DNA of 59,114 nt from NCBI RefSeq assembly GCF_016652235.1, contig NZ_JAEPKU010000011.1, positions 1-59,114 on the forward strand, read 5' to 3'. Numbering within the stretch: the stretch's first letter is position 1; the number at the start of each line of letters is the position of its first letter. Origin of the DNA: Dysgonomonas sp. Marseille-P4677. GTDB lineage: Bacteria > Bacteroidota > Bacteroidia > Bacteroidales > Dysgonomonadaceae. The position numbers and the translations under genes are program-made. Below the pieces are notes generated by a model. It did not search any database. It was not told the origin of the DNA and saw only the letters and a program-made list of their open reading frames with translations. This document shows positions 45,637-53,808 of this stretch, in pieces.

Positions 45637-46733
45637 CTATCAAATCCATTAAAATTATATCCGTTATTTATCTATTATCACTCACAAACATAAGCCAAGC
45701 ACAATCTCATTTCAAAGAATACAAGAACCTATTCGCCCCCCCACTTAGTTATGTGACAGGACACACCACCTCTGCTCCTATTATAGATGGTGACATCAAT
45801 GATGATGCATGGATGAAAGCCGAATGGACCTCATTTTTCGAAGATATAGAAGGTACTACAAAACCCAAACCATACTACAAAACACGGGCGAAGCTACTTT
45901 GGGATAAGACTTATTTGTACATAGCAGCTGAGCTCGAAGAATCTCATGTATGGGCCACATTGTCGCAAAGAGACGAAATCGTATTCCACGACAATGATTT
46001 CGAAATATTCATCGACCCCACCAATACAACCCACCAATATTTCGAAATAGAGATTAATGCACTAAACAACATTTTTGATCTATTTTTGCCAAAGCCATAT
46101 CGCAATAGAGGCTCGGCTCTATTTAGCTGGAATACTCCGGGTATGAAACATGCTGTAAAAATAAATGGAACGCTAAATAACCCTGACGACAAAGACCAAG
46201 CGTGGACTGTTGAGTTTGCCATACCATTCAGTGCTCTTACTATGGGAAATCATATACATATACCAAAAGACGGAGATATATGGAGGATCAACTTTTCGAG
46301 AGTACAATGGGAAACCGAAATCATAGGGAAGAAGTATATAAAAAAGAAAGACTCGACTGGTAAACCTTTGCCTGAATATAATTGGGTGTGGTCTCCACAA
46401 GGGGTAATAGATATGCACAGACCTGAACGCTGGGGATATCTACTATTTTCAGAGATAGAGGCAGGCACTAATTTACCTGTATTTGAACTCCCTTATAGCG
46501 AATTACAAAAGCAATACTTATGGTTGATTTACTACAAACAAAACAGCTTCAGATCGAAAAACAAGCATTATGCTACATCTCTCAGTGAACTAGGGCTTAA
46601 AGATATTGTAGATATAACTAACATAACAAATAAATTAACTGTACATGCTACAAAATCTCAATTCACTGCTATCATAAAAGATGTATCTGGCAACACCATA
46701 AGAATCAACGAAGAAGGTCTAATTATGAAATAA
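45633..46733 (+). CDS. Carbohydrate-binding family 9-like exported protein
   Basis: Secreted protein of 366 residues with a signal peptide (about 1-23) and a family 9-type carbohydrate-binding fold (about 40-260): APIIDGDINDDAWMKAEWTSFF, AKLLWDKTYLYIAAELEE, DNDFEIFIDPTNTTHQYFEIEIN and AWTVEFAIPF. The C-terminal 80 residues are less conserved. These domains bind glycan ends and are often found next to glycoside hydrolases; the next gene fits that. It overlaps the sirtuin stop by four bases. Confidence 0.88.
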   Translation: MTIKSIKIISVIYLLSLTNISQAQSHFKEYKNLFAPPLSYVTGHTTSAPIIDGDINDDAWMKAEWTSFFEDIEGTTKPKPYYKTRAKLLWDKTYLYIAAELEESHVWATLSQRDEIVFHDNDFEIFIDPTNTTHQYFEIEINALNNIFDLFLPKPYRNRGSALFSWNTPGMKHAVKINGTLNNPDDKDQAWTVEFAIPFSALTMGNHIHIPKDGDIWRINFSRVQWETEIIGKKYIKKKDSTGKPLPEYNWVWSPQGVIDMHRPERWGYLLFSEIEAGTNLPVFELPYSELQKQYLWLIYYKQNSFRSKNKHYATSLSELGLKDIVDITNITNKLTVHATKSQFTAIIKDVSGNTIRINEEGLIMK

Positions 46734-46745
46734 ATATCATATATC

Positions 46746-47819
46746 ATGAAAAAACTATTAAATACCTATAGATTATTAGCATTAGTATTTGCATTTACTA
46801 TAATTAGTTGTAATTCGACCAATAAGGAATCCGAATCAGACAACAAGTATAAACACTGGGTATGGATCAACCCGCAAAACAGCGATACTGAAGAAGAACT
46901 GACTATAAGATATAAAAAATACCATGATGCAGGTATAGCCGGTATATTCTTCGAAGCTGACAGCGAGAAGCATTTCCGTACAGCTAAAGCTCAAGGCCTT
47001 GAAGCTCATAGATGGATGTGGATTATGAACAGAGGCGACGCTCTAAAAGAACATCCCGAATGGGCTGCCGTTAGCAGAAAAGGTGAATCCTGTGCTGACC
47101 ATCCTCCATATGTAGATTATTATAGATGGATGTGCCCATCCCGCCCCGAGGTTGCAGAGTTCCTTGTAAATGATGTAAAGAATACTCTAGCTAAGGATTA
47201 TGTAGATGGTATCCATATGGACTATGTACGTTTTTCGGATGTGGTTCTTGCTGTTAACCTATGGAAAGTTTATGACATAGTACAAACTGAAGAATTACCA
47301 GAATACGACTTCTGCTATTGTGGTGCCTGCAAAGCAGGATTCAAGGAGAAATACCATCAGAATATCGATAGCATACAATATCCGACTCAGAGTCTTTCTT
47401 GGCGATCGTACAGATACAATGCTGTTACAAACATTGTAAATCAAATCAGCGAAGTTGCCAAAGCTAATCATAAACCTTTGACGGCAGCTGTTTTTCCAAC
47501 ACCTGACGTAGCAAAACGCCTCGTTATGCAAGACTGGACAAACTGGCCGTTAGATGCTGTTTACCCAATGATTTACCATGGCTTTTATAAAGAAGATGTA
47601 CCTTGGATAGGTGATGCAGTAAAACAAGGCTTGAGAGGTATAGACGGACGATTCCCTCTTTACGCCGGGCTATACATGCCTGATTTTAAGAACAATCAGG
47701 AAATCGAAGAAGGAATTAAGTACGCACTGCAAAATGGGGCTAGTGGTGTCTCTATCTTTGGTGATCTAAATGATGATATATTGGCAATATTAAGTAAATA
47801 CAGAACTAAGCCAGAATAA
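46746..47819 (+). CDS. Glycoside-hydrolase-like (GHL) lipoprotein
   Basis: Lipoprotein of 357 residues with Cys22 (TIISCNSTNKE). The mature part is a TIM-barrel-like domain with HWVWINPQNSDTEEEL, GIAGIFFEADSEKHF, DGIHMDYVRFSD (carboxylate site of the family) and a cysteine segment CYCGACKAGF like the CxCxxC found in some GHL/alpha-amylase-like families. Glycosidase activity is likely but the substrate is unknown. It starts 12 bases after the CBM9-like gene and ends the operon. Confidence 0.82.
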   Translation: MKKLLNTYRLLALVFAFTIISCNSTNKESESDNKYKHWVWINPQNSDTEEELTIRYKKYHDAGIAGIFFEADSEKHFRTAKAQGLEAHRWMWIMNRGDALKEHPEWAAVSRKGESCADHPPYVDYYRWMCPSRPEVAEFLVNDVKNTLAKDYVDGIHMDYVRFSDVVLAVNLWKVYDIVQTEELPEYDFCYCGACKAGFKEKYHQNIDSIQYPTQSLSWRSYRYNAVTNIVNQISEVAKANHKPLTAAVFPTPDVAKRLVMQDWTNWPLDAVYPMIYHGFYKEDVPWIGDAVKQGLRGIDGRFPLYAGLYMPDFKNNQEIEEGIKYALQNGASGVSIFGDLNDDILAILSKYRTKPE

Positions 47820-47839
47820 CAAACGATATCTAAAAGAAA

Positions 47840-47870
47840 AAAGGGCGAGAAAATTCAGTTCTCGCCCTTT
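47840..47870. terminator. Bidirectional terminator between GHL gene and pepD
   Basis: AAAGGGCGAGAA (47840-47851) pairs with TTCTCGCCCTTT (47859-47870), a 12-bp perfect stem with a seven-base loop; A-rich 5' and T-rich 3' flanks suit both directions between convergent genes. Confidence 0.88.
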
Positions 47871-47879
47871 ATCATATAT

Positions 47880-49334
47880 TTATTTTACTCGTTCCAATGT
47901 TTTCACCAAATAATCATAAAATTTGGTAACAGTATCAATCTCTACAAATTCATCAGGAGAATGTGCATTTAAGATTGTAGGACCGAAAGACACAATGTCT
48001 AAGCCAGGAGTGCTGGAAAGAATTATTCCACACTCAAGTCCTGCATGTACAACCACCACATGAGCTTTTTCATTATACATCTCTTCGTATAGTGCAGACA
48101 TCATATTCAATGTATCCGACTTGGCATTAGGCTGCCATCCCGGATATGGATTCTCTATGGAAACCTTAGCTCCAGCCAAAGCAAATACACTTTCAAGGCT
48201 TGAACAAATCTCATCCTTACGAGTCTCTGAAGAACTACGTGCCAACATTTTAGCAGCAATATGTCCCGGAGCTGATTTAACTGATGCCAGATTTGTAGAA
48301 GTTTCAACAATACCTTCAAATTCAGTAAGCATCCCGATTACACCATTCTGACAGCCTACAACTGCATTTATCAGGCTATCTTGTATCTCCTCGGGTATAA
48401 GAGTTGTCGGCAGATCAGTTTTTTCTGCTTTAAATGAAAGATTAGGTTCTACCGCCTTATATTCTTCTTTAAAGATTTCCTCATATTCAGCAACAAGTTC
48501 CAAGAAATCCTTTGCATCGTCCTCAGGAAGTGTTATTACTGCATACGATTCTCGTGGTATTGCATTACGTAAAGATCCTCCATCTACAACAGAAAGACGC
48601 ACTTCGTAATTGCTAACAGCTTCTTTCAGAAAATAGAACATCAGTTTATTAGCATTAGCCCTACCCAGATGAATCTCTGTACCGGAGTGACCTCCTCTAA
48701 GACCTTTTAGTACAACTTTGTATGCAAAGTCTCCTTCCGGAACCTCAACATCTTTAAAATGCCAGTCAGCATTAACGTCCGCACCTCCGGCACAACCAAC
48801 GCAAAGCTCTCCGATCTCTTCTGTATCTAAATTCAATAAGATATCTCCTGAAAGGAAACCCGGTTGCAATCCTATTGCACCTACCATTCCCACTTCTTCA
48901 TCAATAGTAAAAAGGGCTTCTATTTTACCATGCTTAAGGGTTTTATCTTCAAGAACCGCCATCATAGCAGCTGCTCCTATCCCATTGTCTGCACCCAAAG
49001 TTGTGGAACGAGCCTTCACCTTGTTCCCTTCTATTTGGGTCTCTATAGGATCTTTAGTAAAATCATGCTTTACATCAGAATTTTTCTGAGGCACCATATC
49101 CAGATGCGACTGCAATATAACAACAGGAACTTTTTCCAGACCTACTGTTGCCGGCTTGGTGATAAGAACATTACCAATTTCATCTTGCTTAACATCCAAA
49201 CCTAAAGACTTACCAAAGTTAATTACAAACTTAGTCACTTCTTCCATTAGCCCTGTCGGACGCGGTATCTGGGTCAGATCATGAAAGTGCTTCCACAACT
49301 GTTGTGGTTTTAGATTAAGTATTTCTTTCGACAT
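47880..49334 (-). CDS. pepD: Aminoacyl-histidine dipeptidase
   Basis: M20-family di-zinc dipeptidase of 484 residues (PepD, carnosinase-like). Motifs are LQSHLDMVPQKN, LGADNGIGAAAMMA, TIDEEVGMVGA, LLNLDTEEIG and VVHAGLECGI. No signal peptide, so it is cytoplasmic and would complete peptide breakdown after uptake. A TATCTTTG -7 box lies 31 bases before the ATG; a dispersed repeat (49487-49584) lies further upstream. Confidence 0.94.
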   Translation of the reverse strand: MSKEILNLKPQQLWKHFHDLTQIPRPTGLMEEVTKFVINFGKSLGLDVKQDEIGNVLITKPATVGLEKVPVVILQSHLDMVPQKNSDVKHDFTKDPIETQIEGNKVKARSTTLGADNGIGAAAMMAVLEDKTLKHGKIEALFTIDEEVGMVGAIGLQPGFLSGDILLNLDTEEIGELCVGCAGGADVNADWHFKDVEVPEGDFAYKVVLKGLRGGHSGTEIHLGRANANKLMFYFLKEAVSNYEVRLSVVDGGSLRNAIPRESYAVITLPEDDAKDFLELVAEYEEIFKEEYKAVEPNLSFKAEKTDLPTTLIPEEIQDSLINAVVGCQNGVIGMLTEFEGIVETSTNLASVKSAPGHIAAKMLARSSSETRKDEICSSLESVFALAGAKVSIENPYPGWQPNAKSDTLNMMSALYEEMYNEKAHVVVVHAGLECGIILSSTPGLDIVSFGPTILNAHSPDEFVEIDTVTKFYDYLVKTLERVK

Positions 49335-49365
49335 AAGATCATCTTTTAAAATTTACTAATAGTAA

Positions 49366-49395
49366 CAAAGATAAAAAATTATCAATGGATACAAC
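49366..49395 (-). promoter_or_regulatory. Promoter of pepD
   Basis: Minus strand: GTTG (49392-49395), 18-base spacer, TATCTTTG (49366-49373), 31 bases before the ATG. The -7 box is exact and the -33 box has one mismatch to TTTG. Confidence 0.65.
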
Positions 49396-49486
49396 TGTAG
49401 CCAAAAGATATTTTCGGTTACTTTCAAATATTCATCTGACAATCTGTTCATTTTTGAATATTTATTATTCATGAAAGAAAATCTAA

Positions 49487-49584
49487 TTTTAACTAAAAAG
49501 TGACAAAGTTGTACAACTTTTAGTTTTTTTTTCAAATCTATACTTTCTCAAAATTTCAGTATCAAAGCAATATAGATAAACAAA
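49487..49584 (-). repeat. Dispersed intergenic repeat, copy B
   Basis: Shares 29 identical bases (49487-49515) and the block TATAGATAAACAAA (49571-49584) with copy A at 7654-7768. In this copy the shared block runs on into AAAGTTGTACAACTTT (49505-49520), a perfect 16-base palindrome flanked by AACTA and TAGTT arms, then eight T residues, so on the plus strand it could fold as a terminator-like hairpin although both neighbours are on the minus strand. Confidence 0.8.
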
Positions 49585-49616
49585 AAGCAAGAAGATATTC
49601 AATCCTCTTGCTTTTT
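49582..49616 (-). terminator. Terminator of the YtxH/holin operon
   Basis: AAAAAGCAAGA (49582-49592) pairs with TCTTGCTTTTT (49606-49616), an 11-base stem with a 13-base loop; on the minus strand it ends in TTTTTG. It lies 28 bases after the operon's last stop. Confidence 0.85.
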
Positions 49617-49644
49617 ATATACTTATTTTATTTCCTTTCTTTAA

Positions 49645-50025
49645 TCAATCGTCATAGTCTCTGCATCTCTTTTTCTTCTTTCCAGAAAAGATCGATTTTA
49701 TTTTTCGTATTGCAAAACGGAAAAGTAGTGGCTGAACTATTTCCCAAATAACAGGATAAAAAGTAGTCAGATTACTCAATAAGCCTTGCGCAAAGCCACT
49801 ATTAGATGAAGAGCTTTCTTCCTTTGCATCTTCTTTATGACCGAAGCCAAATTTCCGAAGGACAGTATTTGTTACACTTTGGAGAATCAGCGAACTTGCA
49901 TTATTCGAGAGATATACCCAATGTTCAGCCAAACGATCTTCGCCTTCAGCACACTCACGCCTAACAATTGCTTTTTCCTGACGGAGTAACTCTAAGGGGG
50001 TCAATTCATTCTTTATCATTGGCAT
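49645..50025 (-). CDS. Hypothetical protein, third gene of YtxH/holin-like trio
   Basis: Protein of 126 residues with a charged N-terminal half (ELLRQEKAIVRRECAEGEDRLAEHW), a Ser-rich linker (EESSSSNSG) and a weakly hydrophobic C-terminal segment (about 85-112) before the basic end FSGKKKKRCRDYDD. It overlaps the holin-like gene by 20 bases, so it is translationally coupled. I do not recognise a named domain. The setting behind YtxH and holin-like genes suggests an envelope-stress role. Confidence 0.75.
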   Translation of the reverse strand: MPMIKNELTPLELLRQEKAIVRRECAEGEDRLAEHWVYLSNNASSLILQSVTNTVLRKFGFGHKEDAKEESSSSNSGFAQGLLSNLTTFYPVIWEIVQPLLFRFAIRKIKSIFSGKKKKRCRDYDD

Positions 50026-50386
50026 CTAATTTTCTGAAAAAATTTATTGCATTATTCAATATTGTTTCCTTAATTATATTACGACACAAGAATACAATGA
50101 ACAAAACAATTAACGACAACAGGGCCATAATACCGAAGCCTGCGGCCAGACTATCAAGCAATTCTCCTACAAAAAATGCCAATCCAATAAGGACAAAGAA
50201 TATTAAAACAGATAAAATAGCCAAAACAATCAAACCATATCCTGCTACAGAAGCCGAAATACTCAACTTCTCGTAAGAATCCAGCTTAAACAAACGGACT
50301 CTACGGTTAATATAGCTTAATAGGTCTACTTTTATTTCTTCAACCAGAGTATTTAAGCTTTTATCTGTTTCCGGATTATTCAACAT
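50006..50386 (-). CDS. Phage-holin-superfamily III-like membrane protein
   Basis: Membrane protein of 126 residues with two transmembrane helices (about 45-70 and 78-103) separated by a short turn (GELLDSLAAGFG), matching the holin superfamily III/YqjE-like proteins. Despite the name these are chromosomal envelope proteins and no phage genes lie nearby. It overlaps the YtxH gene by 11 bases and the next gene by 20. Confidence 0.82.
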   Translation of the reverse strand: MLNNPETDKSLNTLVEEIKVDLLSYINRRVRLFKLDSYEKLSISASVAGYGLIVLAILSVLIFFVLIGLAFFVGELLDSLAAGFGIMALLSLIVLFIVFLCRNIIKETILNNAINFFRKLDANDKE

Positions 50387-50579
50387 TGCTTGTTAAGTCG
50401 TCTATTTTTTCACGGCCTTTATTTGCAGCATGTCTTACATTGCCTTTTACTTTATCTACAAGGCTGTTGATATCTTTCAACCACTCTTCTTTTTTATCAG
50501 AAGCAGCAACATAACCTACAGCTGCACCTAGAGCTGCACCAATAGCTAAAAATAACAAATTAGAGCCTGTTTTATTCAT
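50376..50579 (-). CDS. YtxH-domain small membrane protein
   Basis: Protein of 67 residues: a Gly/Ala-rich membrane segment (about 7-26, FLAIGAALGAAVGYVAA) followed by a charged helical tail. This is the YtxH layout, often general-stress-associated. It heads a three-gene unit with overlapping reading frames. I could not find a TAnnTTTG box upstream; a different sigma factor is possible. Confidence 0.85.
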   Translation of the reverse strand: MNKTGSNLLFLAIGAALGAAVGYVAASDKKEEWLKDINSLVDKVKGNVRHAANKGREKIDDLTSNVE

Positions 50580-50721
50580 AATCTTTAAATTTTTAGAATT
50601 AATTTTTCTATTATATTATTGTATATAATAACCTTGTCTTTGCAAAACGGGTAGCTAATATAATTACTTTTTGAAAAAAGAAGAAATATCTTTAGTAAAA
50701 ATAACTTATTTACGCTGATTA

Positions 50722-52092
50722 TTATATTGTTTCACCAAATAACGTAGCAGATGTATTTCCTGTAATTTTCACATTAACAAAATCGCCGATACGGTGTGTT
50801 CCTTTATCAAAAATTACAACTTTATTTTGAGATGTACGCCCAAAAAGTTGTTCTTTTGATCTCTTAGAGAACCCCTCGACAAGCACTTCGAAGGTCTTGC
50901 CTACATCTCTCTTATTACTCTCAAGAGAACATTCATTTTGCAATTCGATAATCCTCTGCAAACGTTCTACTTTTACATCCTCCGGTATATCATCCTCTAA
51001 TTTTTTGGCTGCATATGTACCCGGACGTTCCGAGTATTTGAACATGAATGCAGAATCAAAACATACTTCGCGCATCAATGACAGTGTTTCTTCTTGGTCT
51101 TCTTCTGTTTCGGAATGAAATCCGCACATAATATCTGTAGATAGCCCACAGCCGGGAATAATACGTTTGATAGCTTCGATACGATTTAGATACCATTCTC
51201 GATCATACTTACGTTTCATCACTCCTAACATACGACTACTTCCCGATTGTACAGGAAGATGGATAAACTTACATAAGTTATCATATTTAGCGATTACTTC
51301 CAATGTTTCATCGGTCATATCTGTAGGGTATGATGTAGTGAAACGGATACGCATTTTCGGAGCCTCAAGTGCTACAATTTCGAGTAATCGGGAAAAATCA
51401 ACAATTGTACCATCTTCATTTTCATAACGGTATGAGTTTACATTTTGCCCCAGCAAGGTTACTTCCTTAAAACCCTTATCCCGAAGATCAATTACCTCAT
51501 TCAAAATGCTTTGTGGCATACGGCTACGTTCACGTCCTCTGGTATAGGGAACAATGCAGTACGAACAAACCTTATCGCACCCACGCATAATAGAGATAAA
51601 ACCGGAAATATGGTTTCCTCCGATACGCAAAGGAATTACATCCTTATAAGTTTCTGTTTTAGACAGTTGTACATTTATTGCTTTTTCGCCACTTTCGGCT
51701 GCACCTACCAGATTTGGTAAGTCAAGATAAGCATCGGGGCCTACTACCACATCTACCTGATGTTTTGCATGTAATTCTTCTTTCACACGCTCGGCCATAC
51801 ATCCGAGAACACCGATAATCATATTCGGCTTTTTCTTTTTCCTTATGGCATTAAAATAGTCGAGACGTTGGATAACCCTTTGTTCGGCATTATCTCGTAT
51901 CGAACATGTATTTACAAAAACAGCGTCGGCATCTTCGAGCTTATCTGTTACTGTATATCCATCCATCTGCATCACCGATGCTACAACCTCACTGTCTGCC
52001 ACATTCATCTGACAGCCATAGGTTTCGATGAACAATCTCTTTTCTCTTGATTCAGTCGTGGATTTAAAGTCCAGTCCTAGTTCGTTGTTCAT
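50722..52092 (-). CDS. miaB: tRNA-2-methylthio-N6-dimethylallyladenosine synthase
   Basis: Radical SAM methylthiotransferase of 456 residues acting on A37 of tRNAs after isopentenylation. The N-terminal UPF0004 domain has the three auxiliary-cluster cysteines (ETYGCQMN, VNTCSIRDNA, GVLGCMAER); the radical SAM core has RGCDKVCSYCIVPYTRGRERSR; a TRAM domain closes the protein. Length is typical. Promoter-like TATTTTTG at 52154-52161. Confidence 0.97.
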   Translation of the reverse strand: MNNELGLDFKSTTESREKRLFIETYGCQMNVADSEVVASVMQMDGYTVTDKLEDADAVFVNTCSIRDNAEQRVIQRLDYFNAIRKKKKPNMIIGVLGCMAERVKEELHAKHQVDVVVGPDAYLDLPNLVGAAESGEKAINVQLSKTETYKDVIPLRIGGNHISGFISIMRGCDKVCSYCIVPYTRGRERSRMPQSILNEVIDLRDKGFKEVTLLGQNVNSYRYENEDGTIVDFSRLLEIVALEAPKMRIRFTTSYPTDMTDETLEVIAKYDNLCKFIHLPVQSGSSRMLGVMKRKYDREWYLNRIEAIKRIIPGCGLSTDIMCGFHSETEEDQEETLSLMREVCFDSAFMFKYSERPGTYAAKKLEDDIPEDVKVERLQRIIELQNECSLESNKRDVGKTFEVLVEGFSKRSKEQLFGRTSQNKVVIFDKGTHRIGDFVNVKITGNTSATLFGETI

Positions 52093-52153
52093 AGAAGTAT
52101 TTTTTAGTTATATTTATAAATAAATCAGTTTATCACAAACTGTTTATGGTTGG

Positions 52154-52161
52154 CAAAAATA
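52154..52161 (-). promoter_or_regulatory. -7 element of miaB
   Basis: TATTTTTG on the minus strand, 61 bases before the ATG, just downstream of the T-tract of the preceding terminator. TAnnTTTG match only; no clear -33 box. Confidence 0.45.
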
Positions 52162-52171
52162 CAAAGAAAAA

Positions 52172-52194
52172 CGGAATACTAAATCAGTATTCCG
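52172..52194 (-). terminator. Terminator of the acidic protein gene
   Basis: CGGAATACT (52172-52180) and AGTATTCCG (52186-52194) form a nine-base stem with a five-base loop; on the minus strand it is followed by TTTTTCTTTG. It lies 18 bases after the 52213 stop. Confidence 0.85.
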
Positions 52195-52212
52195 CCTGAG
52201 CTATGTTAATAT

Positions 52213-52494
52213 TTATTTTTCCTCTTCTACTATAACCCATTTATATCCATCTTTTTCGCGGGTTGCGGCTTGTCCTGGCTGCAGATCGGGCAACTTGCGA
52301 AGAACAGGCTCCATTTCGAGTATTTCATCTACAGACACTAAATAAGCATCTTCATCATCGGAGACTTCATCTTCTCCAAACAACTGCCAATCGCCATCTT
52401 CATCGTAAAGAACAAACGTGACAGGAGAGCCGGCCGTAAGCACATAGCTGGTAGTAAGTACTGATTTATTACCAGATTCTTCTTTTAGTTTCAT
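52213..52494 (-). CDS. Acidic small protein, DUF2185-like
   Basis: Protein of 93 residues, strongly acidic (for example EDEVSDDEDAY). The centre VTFVLYDEDGDWQLFGEDE resembles DUF2185/Imm33-type sequences, so it could be a small binding or immunity-like protein, but no toxin gene is nearby. It starts 36 bases after the oxidoreductase stop and ends in a clear terminator, so it is probably the second gene of that unit. Confidence 0.7.
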   Translation of the reverse strand: MKLKEESGNKSVLTTSYVLTAGSPVTFVLYDEDGDWQLFGEDEVSDDEDAYLVSVDEILEMEPVLRKLPDLQPGQAATREKDGYKWVIVEEEK

Positions 52495-52530
52495 CGTTTT
52501 TATTATTTAGAAATAAAGATAGACATTTTC

Positions 52531-53562
52531 TTAAATAGACAAGGCCTGATTCACCTTTCTATTTATTCGAATCAACCATTTAGGCTTTTTACATAAATAA
52601 ACAAATAAACCATGCACTGGAGCAAAAAAGAATAATTCTGACATTTTCTTTCTCTTCCTTATAACATTTATAACGTCTTCATTCAACAATTTAAAATTTT
52701 GGCTATGGACAATAGACAAGGCCGCATTCTGTCCACTCTTAACTGCAAAATATATTCCTTCGCCTGTCATCGAATCGGCATAACCTCCGGCATCACCAAT
52801 CAAAATAATATCTTTTCGGAAAGGATAATCGATATTATCGAACATAGGAATATAAGCACCTTTTGTCTTATTTTCAGACATAAGATTATGTTCTTTCAAA
52901 GATTTATCAAACGTTTGCAAATTTGTTCGCTTGTCTCCATACCCTACTACATATCCGTTTGTATTAGGAAATACATACAAATATCCATTCTTAAACTTCT
53001 TATCGAAGTATACCTGCATATTCCTGATAGATATATCTTCTACGGTCTTTTCCAAACAGACAATGCCTTTCTTAAATTCAGGCTGTAAATACCTACGCAC
53101 AATACTATTCGCGCCATCAGCACCAATCAAGAAGTTGCACGAAAGCTTTTTCCCTGATAATAATGTAACGTGTATTTTATCTTCGTTTTCTTCTATCTTA
53201 ACAACTGTATCCGTAATCTTTCGGCCTCCTGATTTTTCATATTCTCTCAGCAAAACATTATCGAATTCACGCCGGGTAACAGTCCTTAATTCTGTATCTA
53301 GTGTATAGCTGCATATATATTTTTTTTGAGAAAACATATCTATTGTGTTCACACTATAGTAGTCGTATTTTATACCTTCAAATATCTTGTCGACCAATAT
53401 ATGTGCTTTAGGCGTAAGGCCTCCCCCGCACAATTTGTCGCGAGGAAAATCTTTCCTATCGATAATCAAACAATCATGATTATTCTTCTTTAAAACATAG
53501 CCACAAGTAGTACCTGCCGGACCAGCACCAACTATAATTGTTTCGATATGTGTTTTCTCCAT
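52531..53562 (-). CDS. Geranylgeranyl-reductase-family FAD oxidoreductase
   Basis: Flavoprotein of 343 residues. The N-terminal FAD site is IIVGAGPAGTTCGYVLKK, followed by DRKDFPRDKLCGGGLTPKA (the family's Cys-Gly loop), FLIGADGANSIVRRYL, and GDAGGYADSMTGEGIYFAVKSG. Relatives saturate isoprenoid chains of quinones or lipids or act as monooxygenases. The C-terminal basic, aromatic segment may touch the membrane. A TACCTTTG box lies 46 bases before the start. Confidence 0.88.
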   Translation of the reverse strand: MEKTHIETIIVGAGPAGTTCGYVLKKNNHDCLIIDRKDFPRDKLCGGGLTPKAHILVDKIFEGIKYDYYSVNTIDMFSQKKYICSYTLDTELRTVTRREFDNVLLREYEKSGGRKITDTVVKIEENEDKIHVTLLSGKKLSCNFLIGADGANSIVRRYLQPEFKKGIVCLEKTVEDISIRNMQVYFDKKFKNGYLYVFPNTNGYVVGYGDKRTNLQTFDKSLKEHNLMSENKTKGAYIPMFDNIDYPFRKDIILIGDAGGYADSMTGEGIYFAVKSGQNAALSIVHSQNFKLLNEDVINVIRKRKKMSELFFFAPVHGLFVYLCKKPKWLIRINRKVNQALSI

Positions 53563-53608
53563 AAATCAGATTTTATAGACCTAATAATATTTCTCTATTC
53601 AAAGATTT

Positions 53609-53616
53609 CAAAGGTA
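53609..53616 (-). promoter_or_regulatory. -7 element of the oxidoreductase gene
   Basis: TACCTTTG on the minus strand matches TAnnTTTG, 46 bases before the ATG at 53562. No TTTG at -33. Confidence 0.5.
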
Positions 53617-53808
53617 CAACAAAACATAATAATATTATAAAAAGAGCCATAACTAAACTTAATCAAACATCCTTACATATTATCCATATTTGGTTAAAAA
53701 CATGTTAAAAAACACTTCTATAATATTGATTTAAGTTTTCTAATTTAAAGAATTGAACTTTTACCTATAAACTTGTATCCTCACAAAATAAGATATACAA
53801 ATTCAGAC

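Larger units (their letters stand above)
49335..49644. other. Intergenic region upstream of pepD
   Basis: No gene is supported here. It contains the pepD promoter (49366-49395), a dispersed repeat copy (49487-49584) with a 16-base palindrome, and the terminator of the stress trio (49582-49616). Confidence 0.7.

Noticed and set aside
50006-50386. Holin-like gene as evidence of a prophage
   Set aside because: No endolysin, capsid, integrase or other phage gene is nearby, and the YtxH neighbour is the usual chromosomal context for this family.
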